A model generated the notes under the pieces. The model ran no database searches and was not told the origin of the DNA. It was given only the letters and a program-made list of their open reading frames with translations. DNA of 64,000 nucleotides, taken from Apoda limacodes. Its lineage: Eukaryota > Arthropoda > Insecta > Lepidoptera > Limacodidae. Where the stretch lies: contig OX291546.1 in assembly GCA_946406115.1 (NCBI GenBank), positions 12,269,019 to 12,333,018 on the forward strand. The letters run 5' to 3'. Every line of letters begins with the position of its first letter. Within the stretch, counting starts at the first letter, position 1. The position numbers and the translations under genes were made by a program. Shown piece after piece: positions 1-10,912 of this stretch.

Positions 1-500
1 TCCATCTCTTTGATATCTGGGCAGAACAAATAACACGGTTATCTGTTGGCTTTCAAAGAATCGTTTAACGGCGTAGGCCGTGTGTTTCGGCTCATTATCG
101 TGCTAGAATATCTTAATTACTGAAATATTGTCTGTGTATGGCATCATACATTCTTCAAGTATCTGCTTATATTAGTATTGATCCATGATAACCAAACCAG
201 AAAAACAAACCCAAATCTTAACGTTTCCACCGCCATGTTTCACTGTCTTTAGAATCAAATGCCTTATTCGCTGTACTGTTTTCCGTCACAGCATACTCTG
301 TTTATCTTTGTTACGTTCGAAAAAGTACAAACTTCCACTGCTGCTCTTTCCAGTTTCATACTTTCTTTGCAAGGGTAAGTCGAGCCTGTCAATGGCGCGA
401 TGTCAACATGGGTACCTTTCTTGTTACTTTCCCAAATAACTGTACCTTCACCAAACGTCTTCGAACGGTGCGTGAAGCGACTGCCTGGGGGTTTTTCCAT
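1..500 (-). mobile_element. Tc1/mariner-type transposase pseudogene fragment
   Basis: Read on the minus strand, about 500 bases encode broken pieces of a Tc1-like DDE transposase. One piece reads DGKQYSE, another KHGGGNVKIWVCFSG (the family block before the second catalytic Asp), another HDNEPKHTAYAVKRFF (around the second Asp), and the copy runs off the left edge near LPRYQRDG. Several frame changes and stops (for example after MDQY) show it is dead. No terminal inverted repeat is visible. The family call rests on the conserved blocks; the N-terminal DNA-binding part is absent or unrecognisable. Confidence 0.7.
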
Positions 501-914
501 TAAAAACTTTTAATTTTAACGGAGCCTTTAAACGGGTCCCGTTAAGCAAGGCGAACTATCTTGTAGTCATCTCGCTTTTTTTGCTTTAGGTTTATAATTG
601 TCTAATGTGTATTAAAATGCTTAACAGCTTGGTGCATTATCTTTTTCAGTAAAGCTTTTAGACTGCAATTTTTTTATACTACTAATTCAGACCATGGAGG
701 TTTATTATTATTTCCCTGGTACTCGAGTCACAATTTTTTTTTTTTTCCATTGTTTTCTAATAAAAACTGCAGTGATGCTCTAATTTACGAACTACTGCAT
801 CACATTGGATAATTCTTTTCTTTGTTTTTTTTCGATATTGTTCGGGCAAGAAATCCAATTACATCTTTCTTGAAGAACCCCATACTGTCCTGAGAGAAAA
901 CTTTGGCAGGGAGC
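501..914. other. AT-rich stretch, nothing recognised
   Basis: Short homopolymer T runs and no coding pattern. If gene A is modelled correctly, everything left of 4126 is its third intron. Confidence 0.5.
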
Positions 915-1215
915 TCATTTCACAACCCAAGCGTTCGCGGAAGGAAGTTTCTCCGAAACCGCACTGTACGCGACCAATTCGGTTCTTAAATGTGAGAATG
1001 AATTCCCTAAGCTATGGCGAGCAGTGCGATGGTAGAAAGTAGCCGTATGCATCATTTCGAACAATTCCTTAGAACACATCCCATTGTACAAGCGGTACAT
1101 GCCGGGGAAGATTTCTGATAAAGAAAAATTAGTCAAGTGCGACTGACAGCGCACTAGGGGTAAACTGATTGTAATGAAATTTTGGTAAATTGTTGTGCAC
1201 ACGCCGGCTTTAGGT
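915..1215 (-). mobile_element. CR1-like LINE, 3' end of the RT ORF
   Basis: The minus strand encodes the C-terminal end of a non-LTR reverse transcriptase ORF, with the blocks YRLYNGMCSKELFEM, FYHRTARHSL and AYSAVSEKLPSANAWVV. The same blocks recur in this window near 13.3, 39.5, 44.9 and, in part, 62.1 kb, which marks them as dispersed copies of one LINE family. The reading frame is open for 95 codons here, but no palm domain is attached, so this is a 5'-truncated copy. Confidence 0.7.
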
Positions 1216-1549
1216 TTCTGAATTATTACATCCCTTTCAGAATAGGTGACGCACCAGTTGTTTAAAAAAAGAGCGCAATAACGTTCGCGGGGACAGCTAG
1301 TAGGTAATATATACTAACTTATTTTTCTTGGTTTTTTTTTAGTAGAAATTGATCCTTAAGGATTGCCCCTACTATTGATGTCATAAAATACAGAGTGTTT
1401 TCTTTATTAATTTGTAAGTTCCATTTTCGGGTTCAACGGGTGATTTATCAAAATATCATTGAATGCAGTTTTACTTATTAGAAAAAATCTATACATATAA
1501 TAAAATGGTAGTAAAGGCAAAACTGTACATTGTAAATTGTTTTAAACGA

Positions 1550-2046
1550 ATACTTGGGGTGTGATCTACAATCGATACCGAAGCCAAAAATTTAGTTTTT
1601 AGAATTTTTATCTGTTTTTTTATTTGTCTGTAGGTATGTTCGGGATAAACTCAAAAAGTACTGCATGGATTTACTTCAAATTTGGCACGAATATTTTTAA
1701 GAAGTCGGGTCAACATATAGGCTACATATTATCACGCTATCACCTACGGGGAACGAGCAGTGAACCTTTATTTCTTCAACGCATTCTGTAACAACGTGTA
1801 ATCCTCAACGCATATTTGACTTGCTTCTTAATTATTAATAATTCCACTCACCCATAGCCATTTATTTTATGTTAAAAAATCGTGTAAAGTCATAACTTAG
1901 ATGTGTTATAATTTTTCACCATATAAAAATGTTTCCTATTTGCTAACTAGATGGCGTTGGCGTCGAATTAGATTGCGCTATGGTTTTGTTCACAAAAAGT
2001 GATGTTATAGTACAGCGTTCACGCAGACGACGTCGCGGGCAGCAGC
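1550..2046 (+). repeat. Dispersed repeat with RTE-like tail
   Basis: The wording around 1620-1760 (CTGTAGGTATGTTCGGGATAAAC, later AACATATAGGCTACAT) and the end near 2020-2046 (GACGTCGCGGGCAGC followed by AGCTAGTA) match repeat tails I know from lepidopteran genomes, probably derived from RTE LINEs or SINEs. No ORF is present. Family assignment is recalled, not computed. Confidence 0.45.
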
Positions 2047-2322
2047 TAGTAAAGGAATAATTCCTTTCAGTAGAATTTGCTATTATTAATATTTACGGTA
2101 CCTCCATTAAACTACGCCTTAAACTAATTCTTACCTACGATATGTAGGTGTACCAGACTTTCTTAACCAGAAACTTAAGAGCAAAAGAAGTGTCGTTCTT
2201 AGTATCCGTATTACCTGGTCTAAATAATAAAAATAATATGTGAGGGTATTATACTATGAAAGGGAACCCTTTCATATGATGCTCAACTCTTAATCACTTT
2301 CATACTACCAAATTCATTTCCG

Positions 2323-2505
2323 CCTATTAGGAGCCATCCATTTAATACGTCACGCGCATAGGGGGGAGAGGCGGTCATGCAAAGTGTGACAAAGGCAAAT
2401 TTTTCATACTTAAATTGGCTAAAAAGCGTGACAATTGGGGAAGGCCTTTGTTTAAAATTAGGGAAATTTATGTGACAGTACTAAATGGATGGCACCTATT
2501 AAGGA
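2323..2505. mobile_element. MITE with about 24-bp terminal inverted repeats
   Basis: The left end reads CTATTAGGAGCCATCCATTT and the right end, reverse-complemented, CCTTAATAGGTGCCATCCATT. The 180-bp unit has no ORF and carries an ACGTCACGC box just inside the left end. A TA or TAA target duplication is possible but not certain. Confidence 0.65.
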
Positions 2506-4125
2506 CAAATTTTGTGCCGAAAGCAAAAGCATCAAAAAATAATTAGGCTTCCATTATTCAACATGGATTAGATTGGATGAGAGCCGAGTGGCCAATAGTC
2601 AATCGACAACCAACTTGCTCTGGTTCACCGCGATGGACCTTTAGCTAAGTCTTCTACTCCCTGCAGCGGAGCGTACAACGCCTGAGGCGACAGATATTTT
2701 ATATTCTCTAATGTGGGTTCTTTGCATGTATAATATGAGATACAGAACCCTAACAACGCGCGATGAATACGTTATAAAGTACTGATAAGAACGGCAAACA
2801 CAAATACATAATAAGTTACAACAACTAACAATCACAACAACTTTATCTTGAATAACTACTTCGGTTATTTACGACTTCCTTATTGTGTTTGAACATAATA
2901 AACAAATGTGAGAGAATTACCATACTCAAGCCAGAAAGTATCTATCTATCATTCAAGACATAGGTACATCTTAAATATATTCAAATACATAATTAATATT
3001 ACATAAGTTTAAATTTAAAAGTCTATAAAATACGGTCACACAGACTCAGGGTTAGGGTGCCGCCAAAAAATAACCTACTCAATCTAATACAACAAAATTG
3101 ATACAATTTTACCATGTTTTTTTTTAAAAATTTCAGCCTTAGTAATTTCAAAGATAAGAATATTTTTTTTTAAATAAATTAATAAAAAATACATTTGAGA
3201 TCCTAGCCGTCACAAAAATCTTGTTAAATACAATCTTGTGACAAAAACAATTTTAAAACTTTACACATTTTTAGCACTCATAGCAAACTCAGCTAGAAAG
3301 TGTGCAGGAATGTCGTTAGAAACAATGCACTAGTTTGCATCATCAAAGCGACAATGATATATCTATATACCTACCCACCCCGACAAAAGAAAAAGCGTGA
3401 AATTCTAACCTTAGGTGTATCCGAACATATGTATTTTTTACACAAACTTGTTACACCTAATATCATTAACTATAGACATTTCGATATTCAAAGCGTGTTA
3501 TTATCATAAAGCGATATTGACCTTGGTCGCTAAAAGCATATTCATCTATAAAATGCCCGTGAATTAACTCTGTGGTAAAAATCACAGAGAAAAGTACGTA
3601 CAAACTGTCTGGTGTATTGTCGTGAAAGTTAATAACACTATATTAATAAAAAGTTTTCAACGAATCAACGAAGATTTAGTTATTTTGTAATTCACTAGCA
3701 TTTATATCTATTTTTTGCAGCAGTGGTAAATAACAATATATGATAATAACACATTTTAAGTACTTGACTAGATTAGTGCACCGAAGTTATATGGGAAAAT
3801 TCTGACTTAGATTCACCTTAAGTTTTTATTACTTTCTTACGTTTATTTTTCTAACTGTCACTTATTTCTTATAATCCCTTTTTCCCTACTAAGCCTACAC
3901 TGCCTGTCTGTCTGTCCGAGCTCCTACTTTTAGGCCAAAGTAGCTAGAAGACTAAAATTTCTACAGAATATGTGTTTGTTCTTGTTTATCAAAGGTAATA
4001 AATAGTAAAAATTCATTTAAAAGTTATTCGTATAGGTTCTCAAATGTTTGTACACGTGGTGTAGTCCGTGCGGACGGTTGTTTTTTTGCCACCCTAGTGG
4101 TTATAAAAAAACTGTCTTATCTTAC
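2506..4125. other. AT-rich, presumed intron 3 of gene A
   Basis: No gene, tRNA or clear repeat was recognised. I looked on the minus strand for the expected next AGPAT exon (FPEGTR block) and did not find it, so that exon is probably beyond the left edge. Confidence 0.5.
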
Positions 4126-4307
4126 CTTGTTTTTTATCATGACTTCTGAAGTGACTTGCAATTGCTTATATGAATCCTTTGGATTTGTCCTGTCTATGAA
4201 GACCACTCCAGCAAGGTAAGCTGCCAATCCAAACGGCCATACATAGAATATTTCCTTTCTTGCAATAGCAGCTACTTTGTTTAGCACGTGCCATATATTG
4301 AACATCC
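4126..4307 (-). CDS. Agpat1/2-like: AGPAT gene A, exon 3
   Basis: A 182-nt internal exon, bounded on the minus strand by an acceptor (tttcag) and a donor (gtaaga). It begins with two bases that complete the Gly codon started in exon 2 and then encodes 60 residues, ending in phase 0 (residues 109-169 of the protein). It carries AIARKEIFYVWPFG and the acyltransferase motif GVVFIDR (residues 142-148), which in this family helps bind the glycerol-phosphate substrate. The matching exon of gene B has the same length and phase and 29 of 60 identical residues. The enzyme acylates lysophosphatidic acid to phosphatidic acid in the ER membrane. The FPEGTR exon and the last exon should lie left of position 1. 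Confidence 0.9.
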
Positions 4308-5178
4308 CTGAAACAAACTTACAGTTACTTGGCCAAATTCACACCTATTTTTCATTAGACTTTTATTGAACGTCTTTTTTAAGATCTTAACCAAAAGGCA
4401 AAACAGGAATTCTTATAATTATGTCATGGCAGTCAAGACGTGTGTGAGCACGCCTTTGTAGTTCCTGAATAAATGAATTCTTAAAATCGTACGATTTTAG
4501 ACATAATCTCATTTTATACTAGTGATTGCGCGCGACTCTGTCTGCATGTTGTACGCATGTTCTTTTTACAACCGTGTTAAACTTACATTTTTTTTCGTGA
4601 TGAGGTGAAAAACAAACATAGGTAGCTACACAAAAGAGTGCGTTTCTGGTTTAACTTTTGATGTTATTATTACGTGATGTCATCGAACAAGCTTCAGGCG
4701 TTCTGTTTACAAAAGTGATATTTCTACTGTAAAAATTAACACCTCTTCAGCCAATGTCGCACAGATGGCAAGTAGGTGGTTATGTAAGAGATAGTCATCA
4801 AATTGAATACGTTCTTTAAATAGGGGGGGGTAAAAGTACCTTTTATAACGAAAGTGTAAAAAGGCATCGAGAGTAAAAAAGGTATGCCAGGATCGTACCA
4901 AGTAAGTCTTGGTTCTCTCCCTACGATAAAGTTACAAATAAGTTTACATAGGCGGTTTTTGGCGAAAAAGGTTATGTTATTGAACGTCAGGCAGCAGTGT
5001 TGTTTAAAGGGAACGCAACTTCATCTATTATCTACCTTAAAACAAATAAAGTGATCGGGTACTATCATTAAAAATTAGAGCGGTCACTCACGCGTTTCGT
5101 GATCGCAGTACTGTATCGCGAGTGCATCACTGCAGATCGAATGACTACAAACGTACAGCAGGGTCTTCAGAGTGCTTA
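4308..5178. other. Gene A intron 2, unannotated part
   Basis: Non-coding, with a short G run at 4825. No feature recognised. The rest of intron 2 (to 8929) is filled with TE copies listed separately. Confidence 0.5.
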
Positions 5179-5309
5179 GTGTGAGTCTATCGCGTTCGCG
5201 TTAACGAAATACATGTATGGAAATGAAGGAATGCCTCTTTTTTTCTTATAGGACTTTTAATGAATACGCGAACGCGATAGTAGCGTTACAAATACGTAAA
5301 AACTCACAC
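5179..5309. repeat. Short inverted-repeat element (hairpin)
   Basis: CTATCGCGTTCGCGT at 5187-5201 is perfectly inverted at 5266-5280, and an outer AGTGTGAGT/ACTCACACT pair extends the symmetry to about 5179 and 5309. It could be a very small MITE or a fold-back remnant. Confidence 0.55.
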
Positions 5310-5642
5310 TAGGCTCACAGAACCTGCATCCGAACGCAACTCAGATCTTAGAGTTGTTACCCGAAAGTCCAGAATGATGCATTTACTTTGATTTGATATC
5401 TGTCTATAAACTGATACGTCGTTCAAAACCTTAGAGTTACAACTAGACAATTTGCTTAAAGTAGGTTCTTAACTATCCCTTATTGACTACGGCACACTAG
5501 ATTTATATGCCTAAGCGTATACGATACCTTAGGTCAAGAACCATTCGTATTTATTTAAACGACCATGAACTAGCGCGCTGACAATAATTGTGCACTTGAC
5601 TCCTTTCTTAACCGACTTCAAATTGAAACTTTTTAACAAAAA

Positions 5643-5852
5643 CAAGAACCTTCAAAAAGACGCACTAAAAAAGGTAAAAATAATAATTTAAAAAATGTGA
5701 TCTTACATTACAAGTTGAAGTTGGTGTCTATTTCTATAATATTTTTTAACCCACTTCACTTGTATGATACCAACTTCAAACTGTAATTTAGATCATATTT
5801 TTTTAAGATAATTATTTTTACCTTTTTAGTTCATCTTTTTGGAGTCGGATCT
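5643..5852. mobile_element. Fold-back element, copy 1
   Basis: The left half (around CTTCAAAAAGACGCACTA, then AAGGTAAAAATAATAA) is inverted in the right half (ATTATTTTTACCTTTTTAG, then CATCTTTTTGGAG), giving long imperfect arms around an ACTTCACTTGTATGATACC centre. A second copy lies at 46920-47111. No coding capacity. Confidence 0.65.
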
Positions 5853-6164
5853 TGTTTTTGTTGAAAAGAAAAAAAAAAAAAAAAACAACCCCATATTAAA
5901 CAGGTGACACATTACAGAATATTAACATTATTTCCTTAAATATACATTTAATATGTATGGTTTCCAACTTGGAAAACTTGGTTTGGAAATTGAACACTCA
6001 AAATTTTTTTTAATGAAAAAGCAACTTTAGAAACCTATTTTTTGCTACTACTTTTCTATATATGAGGCTATTTTCTATATTTCTATTTCACTCTTTCTTT
6101 ATATTAGTTCCGATTATCTTTCTGAATAATAGTAATGGCTTGGTCCTATAGGTTACATAGAGAT

Positions 6165-6311
6165 ATTAAGGTAGACGTTATTTAATTGGTCTTCAAAAAG
6201 GCTTTTGACTGAGTAGACAATGATGTAGCCTTATTCTTCGCTGTCGGAAACAAGTCCAGGTTCTAATTTGGAAAGTTCCTTGTTTATTGCCCTGATCAAC
6301 AATCTTTTTTT
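6165..6311 (+). pseudogene. Jockey-like RT palm fragment (left part, interrupted)
   Basis: The plus strand reads FKKAFD followed by VDNDV (palm motif A region) and, after a frame change, ETSPGSNLESSLFIALINN (motif B region with the QGS-x-L-x-P-x-LF-x-x-x-IND layout). Stops and a frame shift show decay. The reading stops at a T run where a minus-strand CR1-like LINE begins and appears to resume at about 7650, so this is the left half of a split RT. Confidence 0.6.
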
Positions 6312-7645
6312 TTTGTACCGCTAAGGTGGCCGCCTGATGGTAAGCGGTTCAGAGACTATTCCTCAGAACACATCCCGTTGTACAAGCGGTAGAACACACA
6401 CAGAGAGGCAAAGTCTCTTACTTAAGGGTTCGATACGGCAAGTGAGTTTGGGATCGTAGACAATTCTCACAGCCTGTCGTGGAACCTAGTCAAAAGGGCC
6501 AAGCTGGTATCCGGGTACACCCGTCTAGAGATGGCAGTAGTACTCCATATGGGGCCGAGCTTGCGACTTGAAAAGCAGCAACCTCTGCCCCGACGTGGCG
6601 TACTGCCTCACTCTGTTGAGTACACTTAGTTTTTTGGACGCCAGCTTCACCTTGTCTTGCAAATGATCTCGGAACTGAACATCGCTGGAGATGTCAACGC
6701 CAAGGATCCCAATGCTCTTGGAGATAGTGAGGGGAGTGGTCTGGAATTGTGGGACCACGTGTGAATGTGGTTTTCTTAGCGGTGAACGCGCAGACTTGTA
6801 TCTTTGTAGGGTTGAATCAGACCAAGTTTACCCGTCCCCAGTGAAAGACCTTGGACAGTGTGATCTCGACTTGAGACACAAGTTTTTCGCGGTATTCCTC
6901 CACAACGGAACGAGGGATGTTTGCACGACCCGTGTAATAAGAGTCTCCAGTACTGTCATCTGCATAGCAATGCATGTTGTTGATGTCCAACAAGTCATTG
7001 ATATCCATTAGAAACAGCGTAGGAGACAGCACAGAGCCTTGCGGGACACCAGCATTTATGTCCATGCTATCAGAGCAACTACCGTCAACTACGGATCGCG
7101 TCTGCCGGACAAAAAGCGAGCCACCCATTTGCACAAACCTTTGGGCACTCCGTAAGATGGCAACTTCGATAAAAGACCCCGGTGCTAGACCCGATCCTTA
7201 GCCTTCGCTATGTCCAGGCTACATGCCAATGCCTCCCCCTGACTCTCAATGGCTAGTGCCCAACGTAGTGTTAGATACACTAGAAGGTCACTAGTCGAGC
7301 GAACGTGGCGAAAGCCATATTGAAGGTCACTGACCAGGTCGTGTGTTTCTAGGTATCTAAGAAGCTGTGTGGTGATCACACGCTGCATCACCTTGGAGAG
7401 GAGAGAGGTAATAGCGATAGGCCTGTAATTCGATAAATCTGATCTATTGCCCTTTTTGTCCACCGGGTGCACATTCGCAGTTTTCAATGAAGACGGAAAT
7501 TGCATAGTGTGGTAGGAGAGCGCGAAGAGGCGCGTGAGTACAGGATATAACTCAGGAGCACCACTGCTGGTATACCATCTGGCCTACTCGACTTATGAAC
7601 GTCTAGAGAAAGCAAGGTTCCGGAGGTTGCCCAATATTCACAAGT
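6312..7645 (-). mobile_element. CR1-like LINE (RT pseudogene) inserted in another RT
   Basis: On the minus strand, successive open pieces follow the order of a non-LTR RT: fingers at 7505-7185 (LSNYRPIAITSLLSKVM, then GFRHVRSTSDLLVYLT and a motif A-like SLDIAKAKDRV), palm at 7134-6817 (GVPQGSVLSP and the catalytic YADD), and thumb at 6758-6525 (ILGVDISSDVQFRDHL). The C-terminal tail continues to about 6400, and the family 3' end (CTTACCATCAGGCGG on the minus strand) lies near 6345. Frame shifts and stops between the pieces mean it is inactive. The endonuclease half is missing, as in a 5'-truncated insertion. Clade call (CR1/L2-like rather than Jockey) is from the motif wording and is less certain than RT identity. 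Confidence 0.8.
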
Positions 7646-7649
7646 ATTG

Positions 7650-8190
7650 TTGTTTGCCTACGACGTGAAGCTGGCAAGAGTAAAAAAATCCGCTAAAGAT
7701 TGCAAGTTGCTAAAAATGATCGAGACGCGGTGTATAAGTGAAACTTAGAAAACAAGTTAGAGTTTATTGTCAGCAAATACGAAACGATGACGTACGCCCG
7801 ATCATTAACTCCAATAGAGTTTTAGCATAGGATTTGAAGTCAAAAGATCATGAAAGTAGACAAGTGAGTTTGAGACCTAGGTGTTTAATTTAATTCTCAC
7901 CTCACTTTTCGAATGCACATATAGAAAGCCACCTGCGCACAATATTTAGCCCTAGTATGAAGTATTTTAGAGACAAAGTCAGTGGTCTAGAATCCTCATG
8001 TGAGGATTTATTCTAATGATGGAAAATGTTTAGAAAAAGTTCCTTAGAGCTTTACATAGAAAGAAATTCTATTTTTAGCCATTTTTATTTCCAACTCATT
8101 TTCTGCGAGGATAGCTAGGCTTTGATTCCCTACAATAAGACCTTCACTGTCTGTTTAAATTCGATCTACATATCATTAGTAACAAAACTG
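7650..8190 (+). pseudogene. Jockey-like RT palm/thumb fragment (right part)
   Basis: The plus strand opens with FAYDVKLARVKKSAKDCKLL, a decayed FADD catalytic box (D changed to Y) and its following helix. It continues through EFIVSKYETMTYARSL and LFNSHLTFRMHIEKAT-like thumb wording in shifting frames, ending in residues typical of the far C-terminus. With the 6165-6311 fragment it forms one RT split by the minus-strand LINE at 6312-7645. Confidence 0.6.
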
Positions 8191-8274
8191 ATAGTGTTGA
8201 TCTATTAGGTACCTATGTTATTGGTTATATTTGAGCCTGATTTCTATCTGAGAACTGACTCACAGGAGGAACGG

Positions 8275-8674
8275 GGAATCTGTGTTCCGCACAAGCCTGT
8301 ACGCGCGGACACCGGTCCTGCACGTGCATGTTCTGCACCGGTCGAGTTATCTATGGCCTCCCTCGGTTTGCTCGCAGCACTACAGTGTGACCTGTTCGTG
8401 TCTTATGAATGTGAGCCTTATTTTTTGCTGTCAGAAATAAGTCAAGGTTCTAATTTGGAAAGTTCCTTGTTTATTGCCCTGATCAACGATCTTTTTTTAT
8501 ACAAGTAAGGTGGCCAACAAGCACACGGTCTCTCTCTCTCTCTGGGGAATCTGTGTTCCGCACAAGCCTGTACGCACAGTCACCAGTCCCCCACATGCAT
8601 GTTCTGCCCTGCTTGAGTTATCTATGGCCCCGCTCAGTGTGCTCGCAGCACTACAGTGTGACCTGTTTGTGTCT
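8275..8674 (+). repeat. Local direct repeat flanking a duplicated RT/LINE junction
   Basis: A unit of about 130 bp starting GGGGAATCTGTGTTCCGCAC occurs at 8275-8404 and again at 8544-8674, roughly 88 % identical by eye. Between the copies, 8410-8520 repeats the sequence at 6220-6330, including the RT text QGSNLESSLFIALIND and the start of the inserted LINE tail (AAGGTGGCC). A short CT microsatellite sits at 8528-8541. The 130-bp unit itself is unrecognised. Confidence 0.65.
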
Positions 8675-8929
8675 GGGGTAGCAAGCCTGTTGACCAAGTA
8701 CAAGAGTATGCTAGAAAGACGAATGTGAGGTTTTAGAACTATAGGTATGTTTTTGTAGTTGAAATGTATGTGCTTTAAGTGTATTGTAGTGATATGGTTA
8801 ATGAACTTTTATATATTTTTGTAATAACCAATAATAAATAAATATATATGTTAATTTTATTCCCATTTTTTCAAAGGCAAAACACGAAGCCATTTTTCTA
8901 AGAAATAATATGTACAGGTCTATACTTAC
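8675..8929. other. AT-rich, gene A intron 2 near the donor
   Basis: No feature recognised before the exon 2 donor at 8929. Confidence 0.5.
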
Positions 8930-9063
8930 CTAGAACATCTATAGAGGACTGATGGTTGGCGACTACAACTGCTCCATGGTCTTCTGCTAAAATTTTTCCA
9001 TTTCTTAACTGCCATTTTATTTCAATAATTTTTGTCACATGTTTTAAAATTTGTGCTGCATAT
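8930..9063 (-). CDS. Agpat1/2-like: AGPAT gene A, exon 2 (catalytic motif I)
   Basis: A 134-nt exon on the minus strand between acceptor tttttttag and donor gtaagta. It contributes residues 64-109, including KWQLRNGKILAE and the catalytic acyltransferase motif NHQSSID (residues 100-106), the HX4D box whose His and Asp carry out acyl transfer from acyl-CoA. It opens in phase 2, completing a Leu codon begun in exon 1, and leaves one base for the Gly at the start of exon 3. Both junctions read through cleanly. Gene B exon 2 has the same length and phase and about 27 of 44 identical residues. Confidence 0.93.
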
Positions 9064-9838
9064 CTAAAAAAATTTGACACATACAAAAACTTTTAACAAG
9101 AAATTAAACTGATCAGTTGAAAAAGGGGTAGAGCTACTTTACCCCTTTCACTTAGTAGATGTTTTAAGATAACAGAAATTGATTTTGGTGTTAAGTTTTA
9201 ATATTAAAATAACATATTAGTTATAGCGTTGAAGGTATTAGTATTAGGATGTTAACATTCTGTGTAATATGTAATCAACCACTCATTTTAAAAAGTAGAA
9301 TAAAATATTTTGGGATCAATGAACTGTTTAAAGTTTAGATAAATGTATGTTATCTATGTAACAATACACTCATAAATTTTACTAAGTTGCTCAGCAATGC
9401 CTACTCTTTGGTTCCCTGCTGTGCAATATGATGGACTCAGCATAAGCATGGTTTATTTATAACATGCTAAGTTTATATCTACCTATCTGTTAATGATCAC
9501 CCATAGACATAACAAAATGCTCTATCAAATGTACACTAATTAGAATGCTACATTATCCCTGAGTAATAAAGGCTATATTTATAGCTAGAAAAAACTATGG
9601 ATCCCTACTAAAACTTCAATTTCACTTCAAAGATGTAAAAAATTACATAAAATGGCTTTTATCGCATGTGCTGCGGAAACTATTGATGGTAGACCAAAAA
9701 AAACTTTACAGTATAATAATTATATGCTTCTTTGTATGTAGGGGTAATCACTCTAGCCACTGAACCAATATAAAAAAATGTTTGCAATACAAAATTACAC
9801 TATCCCCAAATAACACAGGGTATTTTATTAAATTTCAG
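9064..9838. other. Gene A intron 1, left part
   Basis: Mostly non-coding. A 30-codon plus-strand reading at about 9653-9742 (MAFIACAAETIDG) could be an upstream exon of the plus-strand exon at 9839, but its nearest donor-like sites do not give a matching phase, so I do not call it. Confidence 0.4.
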
Positions 9839-10111
9839 AGTGTCACTAAGAAGCATCCTGAATGCCAAAAACACTTAAGATACTTGATAGAGTTTGACAG
9901 TTCTATGTTACTCTTTGTAACTAGAGGGCTAAATCCAGAAGAAAGAAAAAACATAATTATATGTTCATATTGCAATGAAAGAATTGGGTGGTCTGATTCT
10001 AAACAAAATAGACTCTGGAGAGATTTAAAGATATGGAAAACTTATTATACCAATTCAGAATTGAAATTCCTACAGGACTATTTTTCTTACAGTGCAACAA
10101 AATACCCATAA
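9839..10111 (+). CDS. Possible terminal exon of an unknown plus-strand gene
   Basis: I do not recognise this protein. A good acceptor (aaatttcag) precedes about 90 codons starting SVTKKHPECQKHLRYL and ending YSATKYP, followed by a stop and an AATAAA signal at 10118-10123. The text has the look of a real folded protein rather than a shadow ORF: mixed hydrophobic and charged residues, a CSYC pair that may bind metal (IICSYCNERIGW), and aromatic-rich KIWKTYY. It lies antisense inside intron 1 of gene A. The frame is also open for 19 codons upstream of the acceptor, so the start is undecided. No upstream exon with matching phase was found. It could be a nested gene, a retroposed fragment or part of an unrecognised TE. 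Confidence 0.35.
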   Translation, partial: SVTKKHPECQKHLRYLIEFDSSMLLFVTRGLNPEERKNIIICSYCNERIGWSDSKQNRLWRDLKIWKTYYTNSELKFLQDYFSYSATKYP

Positions 10112-10912
10112 TCCAAAAATAAAGTTCAGTTTTTTACTTGCTGTGTACCCCTTTTAGTTTATCCCTGGTATCCCTTTTTTTTTACTTTGAACTATGGGTG
10201 AAACCATAGGTCAATTCTAGTTTATTATGTCAGTAGTTAAATAAAAAGTTAGGAGATAGCCATTCAACAATTCTACAAAATTTGACTTTTGTTAAATTGG
10301 ATGCATCTCTGGGAATGGGGTAAATCCAAAAGCCAAAATTAAAACCTAGTGTTTTCATAAGCGCTAGTTTTGCTTCTTACATTAAACATTATTTTTTATT
10401 CATATTGAGCTTGTAATTTGTTCAGTAAATATTTTATATCATATGATAACTTGGTTGGAGTGTACAAAAGGGAGCGCTGAGAACAAAAAAAACTGCACCC
10501 CTTTTAGTTACTCTGACCGATAACTTTTACCTTGGGGTAAATATTTCTTCTCTGCACAAAGTAATTTTGGGTAAAAAAAAATATTTAATTTTTAGAGTAG
10601 CACCCCCTTATAAATAAATGAAATAAAAAGTTGGAAAAGTTTTTAAAAAAAATTATTTAAAAATAAAAAAATCTACTGAAATATTGGTGCTAGGTTAAGT
10701 AAGTTTTATTTATGTTTTTTTTTCCCGAGCGGAGCAAGGGTAGCCCATAGAGGGGAGTGTTTAATGTGTTTAAAGCATCTTCATCCATTAAAATCATTTT
10801 TACGCAAAAATACGTGGTGCAGAGAAGTTAAAATTATCTTTAACTTTTATCGCTGTCAAGCACAATAAAATAGCTGATAGATAATTTCTAACACAAAAAG
10901 TATTTTTCTTAC
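10112..10912. other. Gene A intron 1, right part
   Basis: AT-rich with several A or T runs. The phrase GCAGAGAAGTTAAA at about 10818 loosely mirrors TCTCTGCACAAAG at about 10551, which may be a decayed inverted repeat. Nothing else seen. Confidence 0.4.

Noticed and set aside
1..4125. Search for AGPAT gene A exon 4 (FPEGTR) and last exon at the left edge
   Set aside because: No minus-strand text resembling these exons was found; gene B shows that intron 3 can be very long, so the exons are probably outside the window.
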